Below are positions 9,606 to 21,347 of a DNA stretch of 64,000 bases, piece by piece (the stretch's first letter is position 1; the number at the start of each line of letters is the position of its first letter). This DNA is from Glandiceps talaboti. Lineage: Eukaryota; Hemichordata; Enteropneusta; Spengelidae. A program made the position numbers and the translations under genes. Location of the stretch: contig NC_135569.1 of the NCBI RefSeq assembly GCF_964340395.1, positions 12,451,019 through 12,515,018 on the forward strand. Reading direction: 5' to 3'. The notes under the pieces are model-generated. The model had not been told where the DNA came from and searched no databases. It saw only the letters and a program-made list of their open reading frames with translations.

Positions 9606-12600
9606 ATGGCTGATGAGAGATCGCCACCTTCAAGAGGACCTCCAGATGGTGGATGGGGATGGGTTGTCGTCTTTGCCTCCTTCTTCAACTTTGCCTTGAC
9701 TGTTGGCAGCATGAATTCGTTTGGAGTTCTTTATGTTGGTTTTTTGGACGCATTTGGCGAATCGAAGTCAAAAACGGGTAAGACATTTATATAGCATCTT
9801 TTAATGCAGTCAGACAAGCAAAGGTAGACAACACTTCTCCATGTTATCCCTTGAACCATGGATACATAAATGTAATTATTGGGATGTATGTATGTAATGT
9901 TTTTATAGGTTCAAGAAATCAAGGTTGTAGACTGAATAAAACGTTTAACAAACAAAGCTATTGCTGGTTCAATTAGATGTTATTTGCCCAGTAGTTTTCT
10001 TGGTTCAGCCAAGGAAATCACAATTGACCTAAGGGCCGTTGTCACTATGAGTCGCATGTACGTGTCCTCGGTAACGAAGTTTGTGTATTGTTTACACATC
10101 AACTGCCGGCAACTTGTTTTTTTCGCCACTTTCGAATAATTTCTGCCGGATTTGAAAACCTACTTAACAATGTCTTATCTGTTTCGTGAGAGTATTTTGA
10201 AATCACGATACTGTGTGTGTGCAAGAAGGCTTAGTGGTACAAGTTACACTTGTGCAAATTTCGAGAATGAATTTGTCGAGTGTTTTGGCATCGACATCAG
10301 AGAAGATGAACAAGGTGTACCCCTAAACGTTTGTGCCACCATTGCAAACGAGTTATCTTGTCCTGGAATAAGGCAAGGGTTGAAAACAAAACATACAGAC
10401 TGGGGACAGATGTAGCAGAATGGTTTAAACACATCCGAGTAGGAGAATGTGGAGTACATACGTATGTGAAAGTAAGTAGGAGAGAAAAGAAAAAGAAGGA
10501 TAGTAAGAACAGAGGGAGACCAAAGAATATCAGCAGTAGTAGTAGTAAGGATATAGACCAGATACTAGATGACAACACTGCAAGTAAAACTGTAACAGAT
10601 CATTTAGTAACATCAGTGAGACAAAGGTATGGGTAGAGTTTGAACTGTAAGTTTCCTCTACAAAGTCACCGGTTCAGTAATATCACCGAAGAAATGGAAT
10701 GCCCCATCTGTAAAGATATCATTGACGAACCAATCCAAGTAATATGTAATGGGCCCCATATTTTTTGTTGTGAATGTCTGTGTTTGTGGTTAGTTGATTC
10801 ACCATCATGTCCTGTTTGTCGTTTTGTTTTGTCTTGTGATTCTATTGTGTGTCCGCCTGTCATCTTCTCTAATATTCTGTCGAATCTTACAATTACTTGT
10901 GACTGTGCCAGTGCTGGCTGTAGAGAGATTTTGCGATTGCAAGATCTAAGAAATCATGCAGCAAAATGTCAGTATCAGCAAATATTACACGGCCATAGTT
11001 ATTCATTAGCTGGCCCCTTCAAAACAATCAATCTAGTCCCCTTCCTAAATTCAACAAATGACCGTGACAGTAGTGTTGAAGATGAAATGACTATGTGACC
11101 AATTCAAGCAGCTGAGGTCGTGCTGTAACATGTGCCTGAATTGCACACTCACCCAAGATATGAAGAGCTGTCTACTTAATTAGTGAAGAAGAAAAAAATA
11201 AAATTGCTGAAATAGAAGGCAGCTTGGTAAAGTTTAAAACCAAAGGACAGGTGAGTTATAGATGTATTAGTTTAATTAATTTATATGTTCACGTTCATGT
11301 TAATTTCACTTAAAAGTTCAGTTTGCAAAGATCACCTTAAAAAATATTGTGAATTTTGAATAAATCTTCATCACATTATATGTACTTGATTATATATTTA
11401 TACAATTTGAAAATACTTACAACAATTGGGTATACATGTGTACTTTGAATCACGCCCATAGTAGTATTTGGGGAAAATTTAATCAGTTTAACATAATTTA
11501 ATTATCTTTTCTAGCCAATTATGATGACCAAGACTGTTCAACCAAGAAAACAAAGTAATGAGTGCTGTCATCGTACAGTGACAGAATGGTCAAAGTTGTT
11601 CGTCGAAGTCAGGCAAAAGATCAGTGGTGGTGAAAATGCATCCACTTATCAAGTTGCAGTTGTCGACTTTAAGCGTATCAATAAGACAGAACAGAAGGAC
11701 CTCCTGGAGTCCATTGGTCTGATCCTAACTATCCAACCTGGTGCTGGTCTTATGGCCAAAGTCGATCTAGGTCTCACATGGTCAACGCTTCGCAAAGTTA
11801 GGGGGTACCTTAAAGTTCTGCGTGCCTAATAAGCAGCAGTAAATCATGTTTTTTTCTCGTTTAGGAGTAACACTTGTATTTGTCTGAATACAGCCCATTG
11901 CATTTATTATTACATAGATTATCTTTAAAAAAAAACACATTTTCAGCATTCATGTCTGTTTTCAAGGTTTCTCTAATCACAGTGTAAAGACTACAATGAC
12001 TGGTAAAGGGGAACACCACTCCAGGCTTGTGATTTCACAGAAACTCCAAGTTCATTTTGTAGCTGATATGGTGAGAATATCCAATTATATTGCTTACTGA
12101 TCATTGTGAAATTAAGTTGTATATTTTTTGTCACCGAAGTTGCCAAAGAATGAAAACAAAACTTGGGTTGAGTTTGAATTCTTTTCTTTCTTTTTTCTTT
12201 TTACAGATACATCCATAACCAACCTACAGGCAAACTTTTCCTGCATGTAACGTTTTTCCAAAATTACATCTTTTAGAGTGTCATGTAATGGAAAGGGTCA
12301 TGGAGCATAAGTGTGGGTTGGGAATATCTGCTGATCATGGTGTGGAGGCAATTCACCACAAATTTAACCCGTCATATGCAAACTACAGTTGTATGCCAGG
12401 TCAGGATTTGGTGAAAGTAGTTCAGATGATCAACAATCACCATGTCCAGGTTTGTCCTGGTCATACCAGGCCAACTCTGAGAAAAGGGGTATTTTTAAAT
12501 TTGGATTAAATTTAATCATGTCATTATTGTGTAAATACAGTATGTAAATAAAAGTACAACAATTATAGTTAACTATGAAGATAACTATGATATAGTTTGT

Positions 12601-15600
12601 TCTTAAATTATTTGAGTATGTGTGGAATGTTTGTGTATTTGTCCCACTCGTCTAGATGCTATCCTTTGTTTTTTTGAATCCGAAGATCACATCCTGGCAA
12701 AGTCTAGCCCAATGGATGTAATTCCTCAAATGTTTAGTTAGAAATCATACTTTGATACAACTGAACAGGTCATGTCAGTAACAATATGTGACACATTGAC
12801 ATGTGTTTGCAATTTGGTACTCTGTTCACATAGTTGATTACGGTCAATTGGCCCAATAGGAGTAATACAGCTGTTACCATTAATGTAAAATTCAGAGCAG
12901 AATCAATGATAGATATACCCACTTTTTATAGACATTTGTTGTGATTTTCAGATTCAAAAACCAATAAATAGCCTCAAGAATAGTGTTCCACAAACTTGTA
13001 AAGCTGTATGATGCTTTAATGTCTACATCACAAGTGAAAGGAATGTTATAACCAAAAACTCCCTTTCCAAATTAGCATGAAAAACAGATTTACAGTATAA
13101 AAACAGAGAATTTTTGTTATGGAAACTCAAAATAAACTATACAATTATGCGGATTTCCTTGTGAAAATTATGAAATATTCATTATACATCATCACTTTGG
13201 ACATGTCGTGAGTAAACATCAGTTTTTCAACAAAATGTGATGTTATAATAAGCAGCACTCTAATATAATCAATATACAAAAGAATGCATAACATGGTCGT
13301 TGGGGACGCAATTCCAATATTGCGGCACTATTAACCAATATGGCGGCTCTCAAACAAAGTTCCATAGGGAAACACGTGGGTGTCACGCCCCCGGGTGCCT
13401 ATACTTGAAATTGGCTTGTCTCAGTACCTTACTGGAGAAAATCGGATTTTTCCCTGTATTTCAGGCCTAGATACTGTGTTTTAGTCGAAGCACACTTTTC
13501 ATATGCCAGTCAGTTGCTGAGGGGCGGAGTCTTGGTCACATGGTCAGGTAGCTATAGCAACACTTTTCTCCCATGCTCTCTCTCTTGCTGGACACCGTGT
13601 AGTCAACATCGTGTCAAATACGCTCTTGACATAATATCTTGCTTTACCGTCATTTTCACTTCTTTTCTGTTAAAACCTACTTCTTCCTTTAAATTTAGGA
13701 AAACATTTTCTTGTTTGCCTCTGTGAGGTTCAGTTGTTGGTTGCACGAATTGGTCGTGACATTTCCTGTTTTTTATTTGGTTATTTCGTGGTCTAGAGAT
13801 GCTTGCATTGGCGAATGTGTCTGTACTCAATTTTATAGTGTATGTTCTGACATATACAAGACCTTCAAATCAAACAGCTTGGTGTGACGGAGCGGGTTTT
13901 TCATACTTATCGAAGGTTTGCTAACGCTACCACTTATTAGCTTTTGTAGGCAATCTATTCTAGTGTTTTATCAGGTGTTATATATCCGAGTTTCTCGTGT
14001 ACTTTCCATGAGATCGTCAAAATGGTGACAGCGGTGGGATTTGAAAACATTTCGATAGAAGTATGTATATCAACTACATGCAAGTCACACATGGATCCAT
14101 GCCAAGCACCGATGTATATGTACCATGTGGTATATATTTTGTCACTGGAGAAAAATACGTATACCAAAAGTAATTTGACGCTTTTCGATAACAATATCCA
14201 AAGGGATATTCTAGTAAGTACAACAATGTAATGACTCGTGTGTATACTGTTGACATGGTAAGTGATATGTCAAGCAATATGCAGGGGTCCTTGAAAATGG
14301 GGTCTGTCACGCGGGTAACTTTGACATCGATCGTTGAAGTTAAGCGTCAACACACCAATCCCTAAAGTCAAACAAAACACAGTACAGATTTGACAAGAAC
14401 TATATCAAAATCGCATCGACCAATCGCCTGCAATTTAAATTTGTTACAGCATGGGTTGGGGCCATATTTATTGCGATCCTTTCTTGGACTACCTCACTTG
14501 GAGTGGCTTTGGCTAGAAGAATTGGACATCAAAAAACAGTGATGTTGGGTGGTTTCCTTGTATTTCTTGGACTCTTTACAAGTTCATTCGCGAATCATTT
14601 GGTCGTCCTATTCTTTACATACGGTATTATTACAGGTAAGTGTCATCATAATAAACTCTTCACATTGACGTTGATGAAATACAGACAGGAAATGATGAGA
14701 TGACCTTGTTGTCTGTCAACAAACCTTACATTAATTATATGACTGGTTTACACCAGGTGATTTGACATGATTAAATAAACATAGTTTAGATGTTACCTAG
14801 ACGTCCATTCAATATCATTTTTGTTAAAGAGTATAAGGGTGGGTCAGGTATTTCTACCATTTGCCAGGGGTTTGACCATAGCTTAATCAATGTAACCAGG
14901 GCAATATGTACTGCTAGAATCTCACTGTTGTTGAGCTAAGCTATGTGTTATCCTTTATACTTCAGAAATGCATGGTTCATGAAGTGCATTGTAGGCCATT
15001 TGACCTTATTAATCAAATTAATGCCTAAAAATATCATTACTAAGATAATGTCGTCAAATAGATTACGTGACATTTTCTACAATTAGATACTGGTTGTCAT
15101 TCAATGCATAATCTTAACATATTTACAGGTATTGGATGTGGGTTGGCATACGTAACAAGCATTGAAATCGTCAGTATATATTTTAAGAGAAGGTTGAGTG
15201 TTGCTGTAGGAATAGCACTTTCCGGAGTTGGTGCAGGACAATTTGCTTTATCTTTGGCCAGTCAATACTTCCTGAATAGCTATGGTTGGAGAGGAACCCT
15301 TTTGATTTTGTCAGCGTTGGCTTTGAACATATGTGTTACTGGTGCGCTCATGTGGCCATTAAGACAAGAGAAAAGTCCGGAGGAGCAAATGAATGAAACA
15401 ACAACAAAGTTGACGTCAAACGAAGAACACGGAAGCAAGGATGGAGAATATGAGTCGGAAAAGAATGAAAACTGTGACGAACAGATAAAACCCGAATGCC
15501 ATGCAATTAAGCCATATTCTGAAAAGAGAAGAAACAGGTCAGAGTGTTTTCTGTCCTGCATATCAGTTTTGATTGACTTATCATTGTTACATGAACCAGT

Positions 15601-16039
15601 ATACTGGTTCCAAATTTTCATTGCCATTGGACAGGGTTTCTCAAACGGACCTATTATTATACATATGGTAAGTATATTCAAACGTTTCGGGTAAACTATT
15701 TACATCAGCTGTCCGATGATCCTGTTTTTATGTTATTTTTTTATTAAAAAGAAAGATTTCTACAAACACAGTGCGTTTGACAGGTCCATACCTTTTTTTC
15801 TGAATTCGACTACATAACGTACTTTAAGAGTTTTTGGCCATTTTCAACATTCCCAGATTCGAAATATTAGACTATTTCTGAATCATTTGTTTATAGTTGA
15901 ATTGCCCATTCCCGACAAATCTTCAGTGTATTCAAGTCTCCTGTAACTGAATTAATGTTTGGCTCATTTTTACTTTATGAAAGAAACGTTTATGTCATGC
16001 TTTTGGCTGTGCATGTGCCTGTCTGTCTGACTGACTGAC

Positions 16040-16092
<53 letters not shown>

Positions 16093-18590
16093 GAACACAA
16101 TATTTCAAAAACTACAGCATCAATTTTGATGAATTTCGCTACACATCTTTCTTATGATGAAGGCAAGAAATTAACAAGGATGCAAGGGCAAAATATTTTT
16201 GTTCCTACATACGGTGTCTATTGGAATGTAAAATTCCGAGCTGTTTCCACCATAAATAATACACGCAATAATTTGTATAACCCAACAATTGATAAATTGT
16301 CTCAACGTATATGAAATTTTAAGGATGTATCTTTAATATATTGCCTAATTACCGAATAATTAATTATGCAGATTAATAAATTAGGTAGCTACATTAATAT
16401 GCTTTAAAGGACAAATGCACGTTATCATCACTGTACCAATTTATATGAGTTTAGAATTGCATTCTCAACATTTTACTTAATTAACAAAATAATTAATTAT
16501 GCAAATGACACATGAAGACTAATAGCTATGTCATAAGCTTTGTATAGGATATTTGCACTTTCTTATGTTTGATGTATGTATATACATCAGAATACAATTA
16601 GCTTTATATATTTTGTTTTGATGTGGTCTTCAGTTTTAATTATTTGTTTGTAAAATTAACTATTTACGGTAATTAGGCAACATTTGACGAAATACAGCTT
16701 CTTATTTCATATGATCTGAAATATACATTCAAGTTGACATTATTCAAGTGTTTCATAAAGCTTGTTGATGATGCTTTTGATTTCAGTGAGTAATTCGCAT
16801 AGTTAATTAATGTAGATAATTGGGCAATATCTTAAGGATGCCAGCTTCAAATTTCATGTCCGCTTGTATATATGGAAATGGATGATAATAAAGCGCATGA
16901 ATACGAAATAACTTAATGAATTGAGACTTGTGTGTAATGAATCGTTTGCACATTAATGCTTTTGGTAATAAGGGAATGTCTAGAGAATTCATTCTTTGAA
17001 TGTCATATGGGGCGGGTATGAAAAATGGAGGATTTTCATTAAGCAAGTTTCTGTTGCTGTTAATTTTAATGAGTCGTTTGCATAATTAATGATTTTCTGT
17101 AGTAAGTAGATGGTAAAAAAGGATATACAAAGCATTATAGAAGACAGTTCAGTTTACTGTCTTTCTCTCATTCCCATGTTAGTCTATTTGACAGCAGTTT
17201 GTCATCATTATATATTATTTACAATTGTTTGGCGTGAAATAAATGTCTAGTGTATTATTTTATTAACTTTGTGTTTGTGTAGGTCCGTCGTGCTCGTGAC
17301 TATGGCCTATCAGATGCATACAGTGCCCTAATACCAGCTGCTATGGGTCTTACACAAATCATCGCCCGTTCCCTGTGGGGTGCTATAGGTCATATACATG
17401 GTCTAAGAGTTAACATTCCATATGGTATTTCCATGGCTATATGTGGTGTGATTACAATTGTCAGTACATACACAAGAACATTTGCAGGTATTTTTAGCAT
17501 ATCATAATTGCCTCCTCTGAGAATTTTTTTTGTATAATAAATTTTTTAAAGGTAGAACACAATGACTGTTTAATAATCGTTTGTTTTGTTAACATATTCA
17601 GCAATTACAGTTCGCGGTTGTCATGCCAACAAAATAAGCTAGAAGAGCCAAAATATAATTCGAGTTTTCGTATTTCGGAAGGTACCAAATACTTTGATAA
17701 TAAATATCATGTCTTCCATGATACGGTGGGACTCCGTGAATTTTTTTTGTGTGTGCAAAAGTTCGATTACTACATCTTCATTTATTTAGAAAAGAGAAGA
17801 GAGGATTTGATCACCTATTAAATACTTTAAAATCGTTCATTAATTAAATGAAAATGTTTGCTATATGTGCTGAAGAATTTTTGCATTTCATGACAGGTCA
17901 AATTGTTTTCATTGTCTTCTACGGTATAAGTACTGGTGGTTTCAGAGTGTTCCTGCCTTTAGTTGTTTCATCATTTAATGGCGCTAAAAAGATTGGATAT
18001 GGAACATCACTATTATATCAAATTGTTGGATTTACCGCCTTGCTGATATCACCACTAGCCGGTAATATTTTTTTCTAAGTAAATTAGATACAAACATAGA
18101 AGATTTGCTTTATCAGTATTCAGGCCGAGAAAGATGAAATAAGAAGTAATGATGTAGTCAAATGATGCCATTGTTGATATTATTAGATTCCCGCTGGTGG
18201 CTTTTAGTCTTTGTTGAAGAAAATCAAGTTTCAAATTTCAGATATAAAGCATGGTATTTCACATTTCACATGTATTTATGACCTTAAATTAACAACCACT
18301 CACTTTACGTATAACAAACTGTCTTTCATGATATGTTCACATTAGAATATTCTAATTGATTGTATTCTACCATTTATCCCCTTAAAACTTTAGGCTGGAT
18401 AAGAGATGAAACTGGTGTCTACGATTGGGCCTTTTGGATAGCAGGAATTGCTATTCTCGTGGCAGCCGTTTTAGCATTTCTTCTACCCGTCGTTGAAAAA
18501 GTGGTTGAACGAAAACGTCAACGTAAAGCAAAGTATAGGGAAGAGACTAACACCACAGATGAAGACCCACGAGAAAATAGCACTATATGA
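9606..18590 (+). CDS. SLC16/MCT-like transporter copy B (intact frame, 487 aa)
   Basis: Six coding exons: 9606-9777, 14450-14635, 15129-15667, 17283-17487, 17897-18061 and 18394-18590. Their sum is 1464 nt, an open frame of 487 codons plus TGA. Exon 1 holds the family signature [15 protein letters not shown]. Exon 3 has the TM5-type motif [13 protein letters not shown], then a long charged cytosolic loop and the [10 protein letters not shown] start of TM7. Exon 4 reads QIIARSLWG, so the TM8 arginine is present but the proline after it is Ser. Exon 6 gives TM12 and the tail [17 protein letters not shown]. The product should be a 12-TM plasma-membrane facilitator of small carboxylates or related solutes; the substrate is unknown. 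Coding intron 1 is 4.7 kb against 0.4-1.5 kb in the other copies, because a transposon lies inside. The start was chosen by alignment with MADxS in the paralogues. Confidence 0.85.
10152..10636 (+). pseudogene. N-RAG-type element: N-terminal Cys-rich domain and basic linker
   Basis: The frame starting at 10152 gives [20 protein letters not shown], then [17 protein letters not shown]. The continuation [19 protein letters not shown] lies in another frame from about 10331, so the sequence changes frame near 10330. The Cys pairs (CVC...C...CHHC) suggest a zinc-binding module. It is followed by [11 protein letters not shown] and a lysine-rich linker, [18 protein letters not shown], which includes an AT-hook-like GRPK. 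A TAG at 10634-10636 separates it from the RING region in the same frame. Alternative: unannotated introns rather than lesions. Confidence 0.6.
10637..11098 (+). pseudogene. N-RAG-type element: RING finger plus TRAF-like zinc finger
   Basis: [13 protein letters not shown] is followed by [15 protein letters not shown] and SCPVCRFVL: a C3HC4 RING with all ligands visible. Then [36 protein letters not shown] forms the second zinc finger. The spacing PV-x-F-x-N-I-L-x-N-L resembles both the RAG1 RING-adjacent finger and TRAF/RNF41-type fingers. On its own this could be a host E3 ligase fragment. The flanking family-specific pieces make the transposon reading more likely. The open frame ends in TGA at 11096-11098 and the next recognisable piece is in another frame. 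Confidence 0.7.
11161..11829 (+). pseudogene. N-RAG-type element: spliced VDLGLTW region
   Basis: [20 protein letters not shown] ends at 11250 in ...GGACAG|GTGAGT, a strong donor. The acceptor TTTTCTAG ends at 11514 and the frame resumes as [14 protein letters not shown], phase 0. The second exon ends [20 protein letters not shown] and stops at 11829. The (A)KVDLGxxWxxLRxxRxxLK motif recurs in the N-RAG-like protein family as I remember it. The clean intron shows that the ancestral coding region was spliced. Confidence 0.6.
12230..12509 (+). pseudogene. N-RAG-type element: C-terminal region
   Basis: Reading in the frame of 12288 gives [19 protein letters not shown] and then [35 protein letters not shown] and a stop at 12507-12509. 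The PKxHLLExH ... GExxHxxFN pattern is the C-terminal block of the same protein family. An acceptor CTACAG ends at 12229 and another TTTTTACAG at 12206, so this was probably a separate exon. It lies only 400 bp after the VDLGLTW exon, and nothing resembling a catalytic core sits between them. Confidence 0.55.
16019..16092. repeat. (TCTG)n microsatellite
   Basis: TCTG/CTGA tetranucleotide tract in intron 3 of copy B. Confidence 0.95.
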
Positions 18591-20177
18591 GCTATGATAA
18601 ATCTTCAAGTTGAAATCAATGTTGCTACAATGAACAAATATACCGGCCACAATCATCATAATTGTTTTTGAATATATAGTTAACTCAAAGCTCAAGAATT
18701 ATTGTAATGGATGTGGACAGTGTTTTATCTGGATTAAAGTGTTCGTTTTCACTTTAATGGACGACTTAAAGAACCAATGGTATCCACACACATAGTGTAC
18801 AATCTGTAAGATATACTTCGTGATAAAAGACCCTTTGGCCAAGAGTATAGAATAGCCAGCCAAATAAACATGTCAATCTCATGATTGATTATCTAGCAAT
18901 AAATGACTGTTTACCAAAATTACAATCAAGACACAAATTGCTTTAGCAGTTTATGAGTTTGTGAATATTGACATAGTGGATATCATTAACCCTTCGTCAT
19001 TTTCTCCTCAACTAGACCAATACCTTCACATCAAGTACGCCATAGTACCAAGACAATTATCCAAGGGCGGTTTCACCTATTGCCTTTAGTCAAGTAATAA
19101 TTATTTCATATAATTTATCACTTTCTTAATTAAACATTCCTAGTTACATCCTATTCTTATACCAAACATGTCTGCCGAGCAAATCTTTTGAAACCTTTAA
19201 ACATAAGTTCCACACAGGAGATCCGCATACCTTCTGATCAGACAGTTAGTAACGTTCCAAAGAAGTGTCACTGCAATATGCTCAGCCTTTGTTGACGTAT
19301 ACGTATATACAGGTACGTTGAGTGTCAGACATATATAGACAGACACATTACCATGCCTTAACAACATTCAACCCAAGCTGTTTTCTCCAGGCATTTCCCT
19401 ACCACTACCCATATGTAAGGATTTAACTTGTTGCCATTATTTAAATCATACACTGCTGATTACAATATCCATGTATAACTGAATATTTCCAAGACTTACA
19501 CGTGCGCAGCACAATATCTTATATAGTTTCAAAGCACCACTAGTCCGTAGTTATTTAAAGTTCTTTTTGTTGATTAAAAGTGGTGTAAAAGTAAAGAAGT
19601 AACATTTATAAGAAGTGATTATTTGGGTCACTATGTCTTTCATTTTTCACGAATATCGCAGTAACAAATGGACTCTTCAAATGATCTAGAAGACAGCAAT
19701 ATGTTTTCTGGAGTTTGTCCAGGGTGTTTGCCCTTTCTTACTGAGTGTGTATTAAAATGCGTTATTACTTCTGCTGCCGACAATTGTCCCATCCACAGCC
19801 GTTACTACCTGGAACAAAGTCATCAACATATTATAAATTACCTGTGAAAAGATAAAATGTCAAACCCATAAAAACAGTTTCATTGTTTTGAAAGGACTGT
19901 GGTCTTCAGTTTTGCGCTGACAACTACTTTGTCAGCTGTCATTGCATATCTTGATTCTAGTAAATCAACTTCGTATATAATAATGTATTCGGTGTTACAT
20001 CATTTGGTCTTCTATATAAATACAACTAAAACTGGCACATCCCAAACTATCAATGGATATACCTGTTTTAAAATTAAAGCCTAAACACGTTGTAATTGGT
20101 GGGTTAGGTCAACTAAACATCTGTGTTTGAGTTTAATCAAGTCTCAGCAAGTTGATTTATCACTCAATCACAAACAG
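18591..20177. other. 3' flank of copy B and distal upstream of copy C
   Basis: No gene seen. AATAAA near 18898 is a candidate poly(A) signal. The region is collinear with the 3' flanks of copies C and D (shared strings such as GACACATTACCATGCCTT), so the repeat unit of the array includes the spacer. Confidence 0.5.
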
Positions 20178-20256
20178 CGCCCTCTTGTTTAACATTCTCT
20201 CAGGTTCCATATGTAATACTGTGCCACTGCAACAACAGCACTGTGTTTCAATGAAA
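20178..20256 (+). promoter_or_regulatory. Putative non-coding first exon of copy C
   Basis: A GCGCCCTCTTG block, then GTGCCACTGCAACAACAGCA, ends at the donor GTAAGTC (20257). The same arrangement precedes D, E and F at about 1.1 kb from the coding ATG. A conserved acceptor (CAATTGCAG, ending at 21301) lies 47 bp before the start codon of copy C. Together they suggest a 5' UTR intron of about 1 kb. Confidence 0.45.
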
Positions 20257-21347
20257 GTAAGTCTAACCTTTATAGTCGATATCATTGTTCTAATTTCAGT
20301 TTAGCTATCCAGCTACGTTATTCGTCTAGCCGACGAATACCATAACTCTTAAAGCTATTTATTACGAACGACGAATCCTGTCATGGTAGTATAATGTGAT
20401 ATATGACCTTGACTCAAATTTTACTCAAGAAATCTGACAGTAAACGTACTACCAAGGCGTCATGCCAACGATTTCACAGTCTTTTATATAATAGAATTAC
20501 CGCTGTTCTGAAAAGTGTAGATGCAAGTTACATAAGTAAGTAACAGCGAACAATATTTTCATGAAAGACCAATATGTACCTCTTAGCTCAACGTAAACCC
20601 AGGATTCTTGGTTATTGGACCTCACTAGTACAACATGGGTGCTGCTGCCCACCCTTTTACATGACAAACAAGGCGCCAGGTGACCTTTGAGTTAGTGCCC
20701 TTGACCTGGGTTAACTCAAGGAGTTTATGTCAGCCTACACCTTGATAAACAAGTGAGGCATGTACAGATTATCATATGGAATTTAAGCGTTAATGTTTAT
20801 ACAATTTTTGTGTGGCAGCATTTTGGAGTCAAATAAAATACGTAATCTATGACAGGTGAGGGAGTGAAACTGTTATTTCTTTTTCTGTTGGACATTGATT
20901 ATCGTGTTAAACAACCACTTATGGTAAATCAAAACATCATCCAATATATGTTAATGACAATACAAAAATATGAATAATTGGTGCATTTTGGGTAAACATA
21001 TATATCAATTTGTGTGTGTCCAATAGAAATTGCAAAGTACAAAAGTGAGGCATCCAACAAAAACGGAGTATTTTCAGTCGTGCTTGAGATTACTTTTGCA
21101 AGCACCGGTGCAACTATCCCAAAGACACCACACTACAATCACACATCATGAGGTCCTGTCATATTCTCAATGATCACATTTTTCTTTAAAAAGGACAGCA
21201 GAAGCCACGACAAAATGTCTTGATGAATATGGTGTTAGAACCTGTATCTTTATATTGATCATGATTTACCTTATGATGTATACATATTGTACCAATTGCA
21301 GGAATAAAGACAATTTCTGGGATATAACCTGGTTACCAAGTTTCAAT

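Larger units (their letters stand above)
10150..12509 (+). mobile_element. Decayed N-RAG-type (RAG1 N-terminal-like) DNA transposon in intron 1 of copy B
   Basis: Four coding pieces lie in order on the plus strand: a Cys-rich N-terminal domain (10152-10636), a RING plus TRAF-like finger (10637-11098), a VDLGLTW region in two exons (about 11161-11250 and 11515-11829), and a C-terminal PKLHLLE / [10 protein letters not shown] region (12230-12509). From memory of the family, this order matches the invertebrate proteins related to N-RAG-TP of Aplysia, which share the RING-zinc region of RAG1. Only about 400 bp separate the third and fourth pieces, so the large middle part is probably lost. Frame changes between pieces and one TAG indicate an inactive copy. 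Intron sequence shared with copy C stops near 10055, placing the left border close to there. I could not locate terminal inverted repeats by eye, so the outer borders are open. Confidence 0.65.

Noticed and set aside
10043-10049. CACTATG, resembling a Transib/RAG heptamer, at the edge of the N-RAG-type element
   Set aside because: The homologous intron of copy C has CACTACG at the same place, so it predates the insertion; no mirrored heptamer was found on the right.
13514-14310. Several 70-80-codon open frames before exon 2 of copy B
   Set aside because: They overlap each other on both strands, have no recognisable motif and lie inside an intron.
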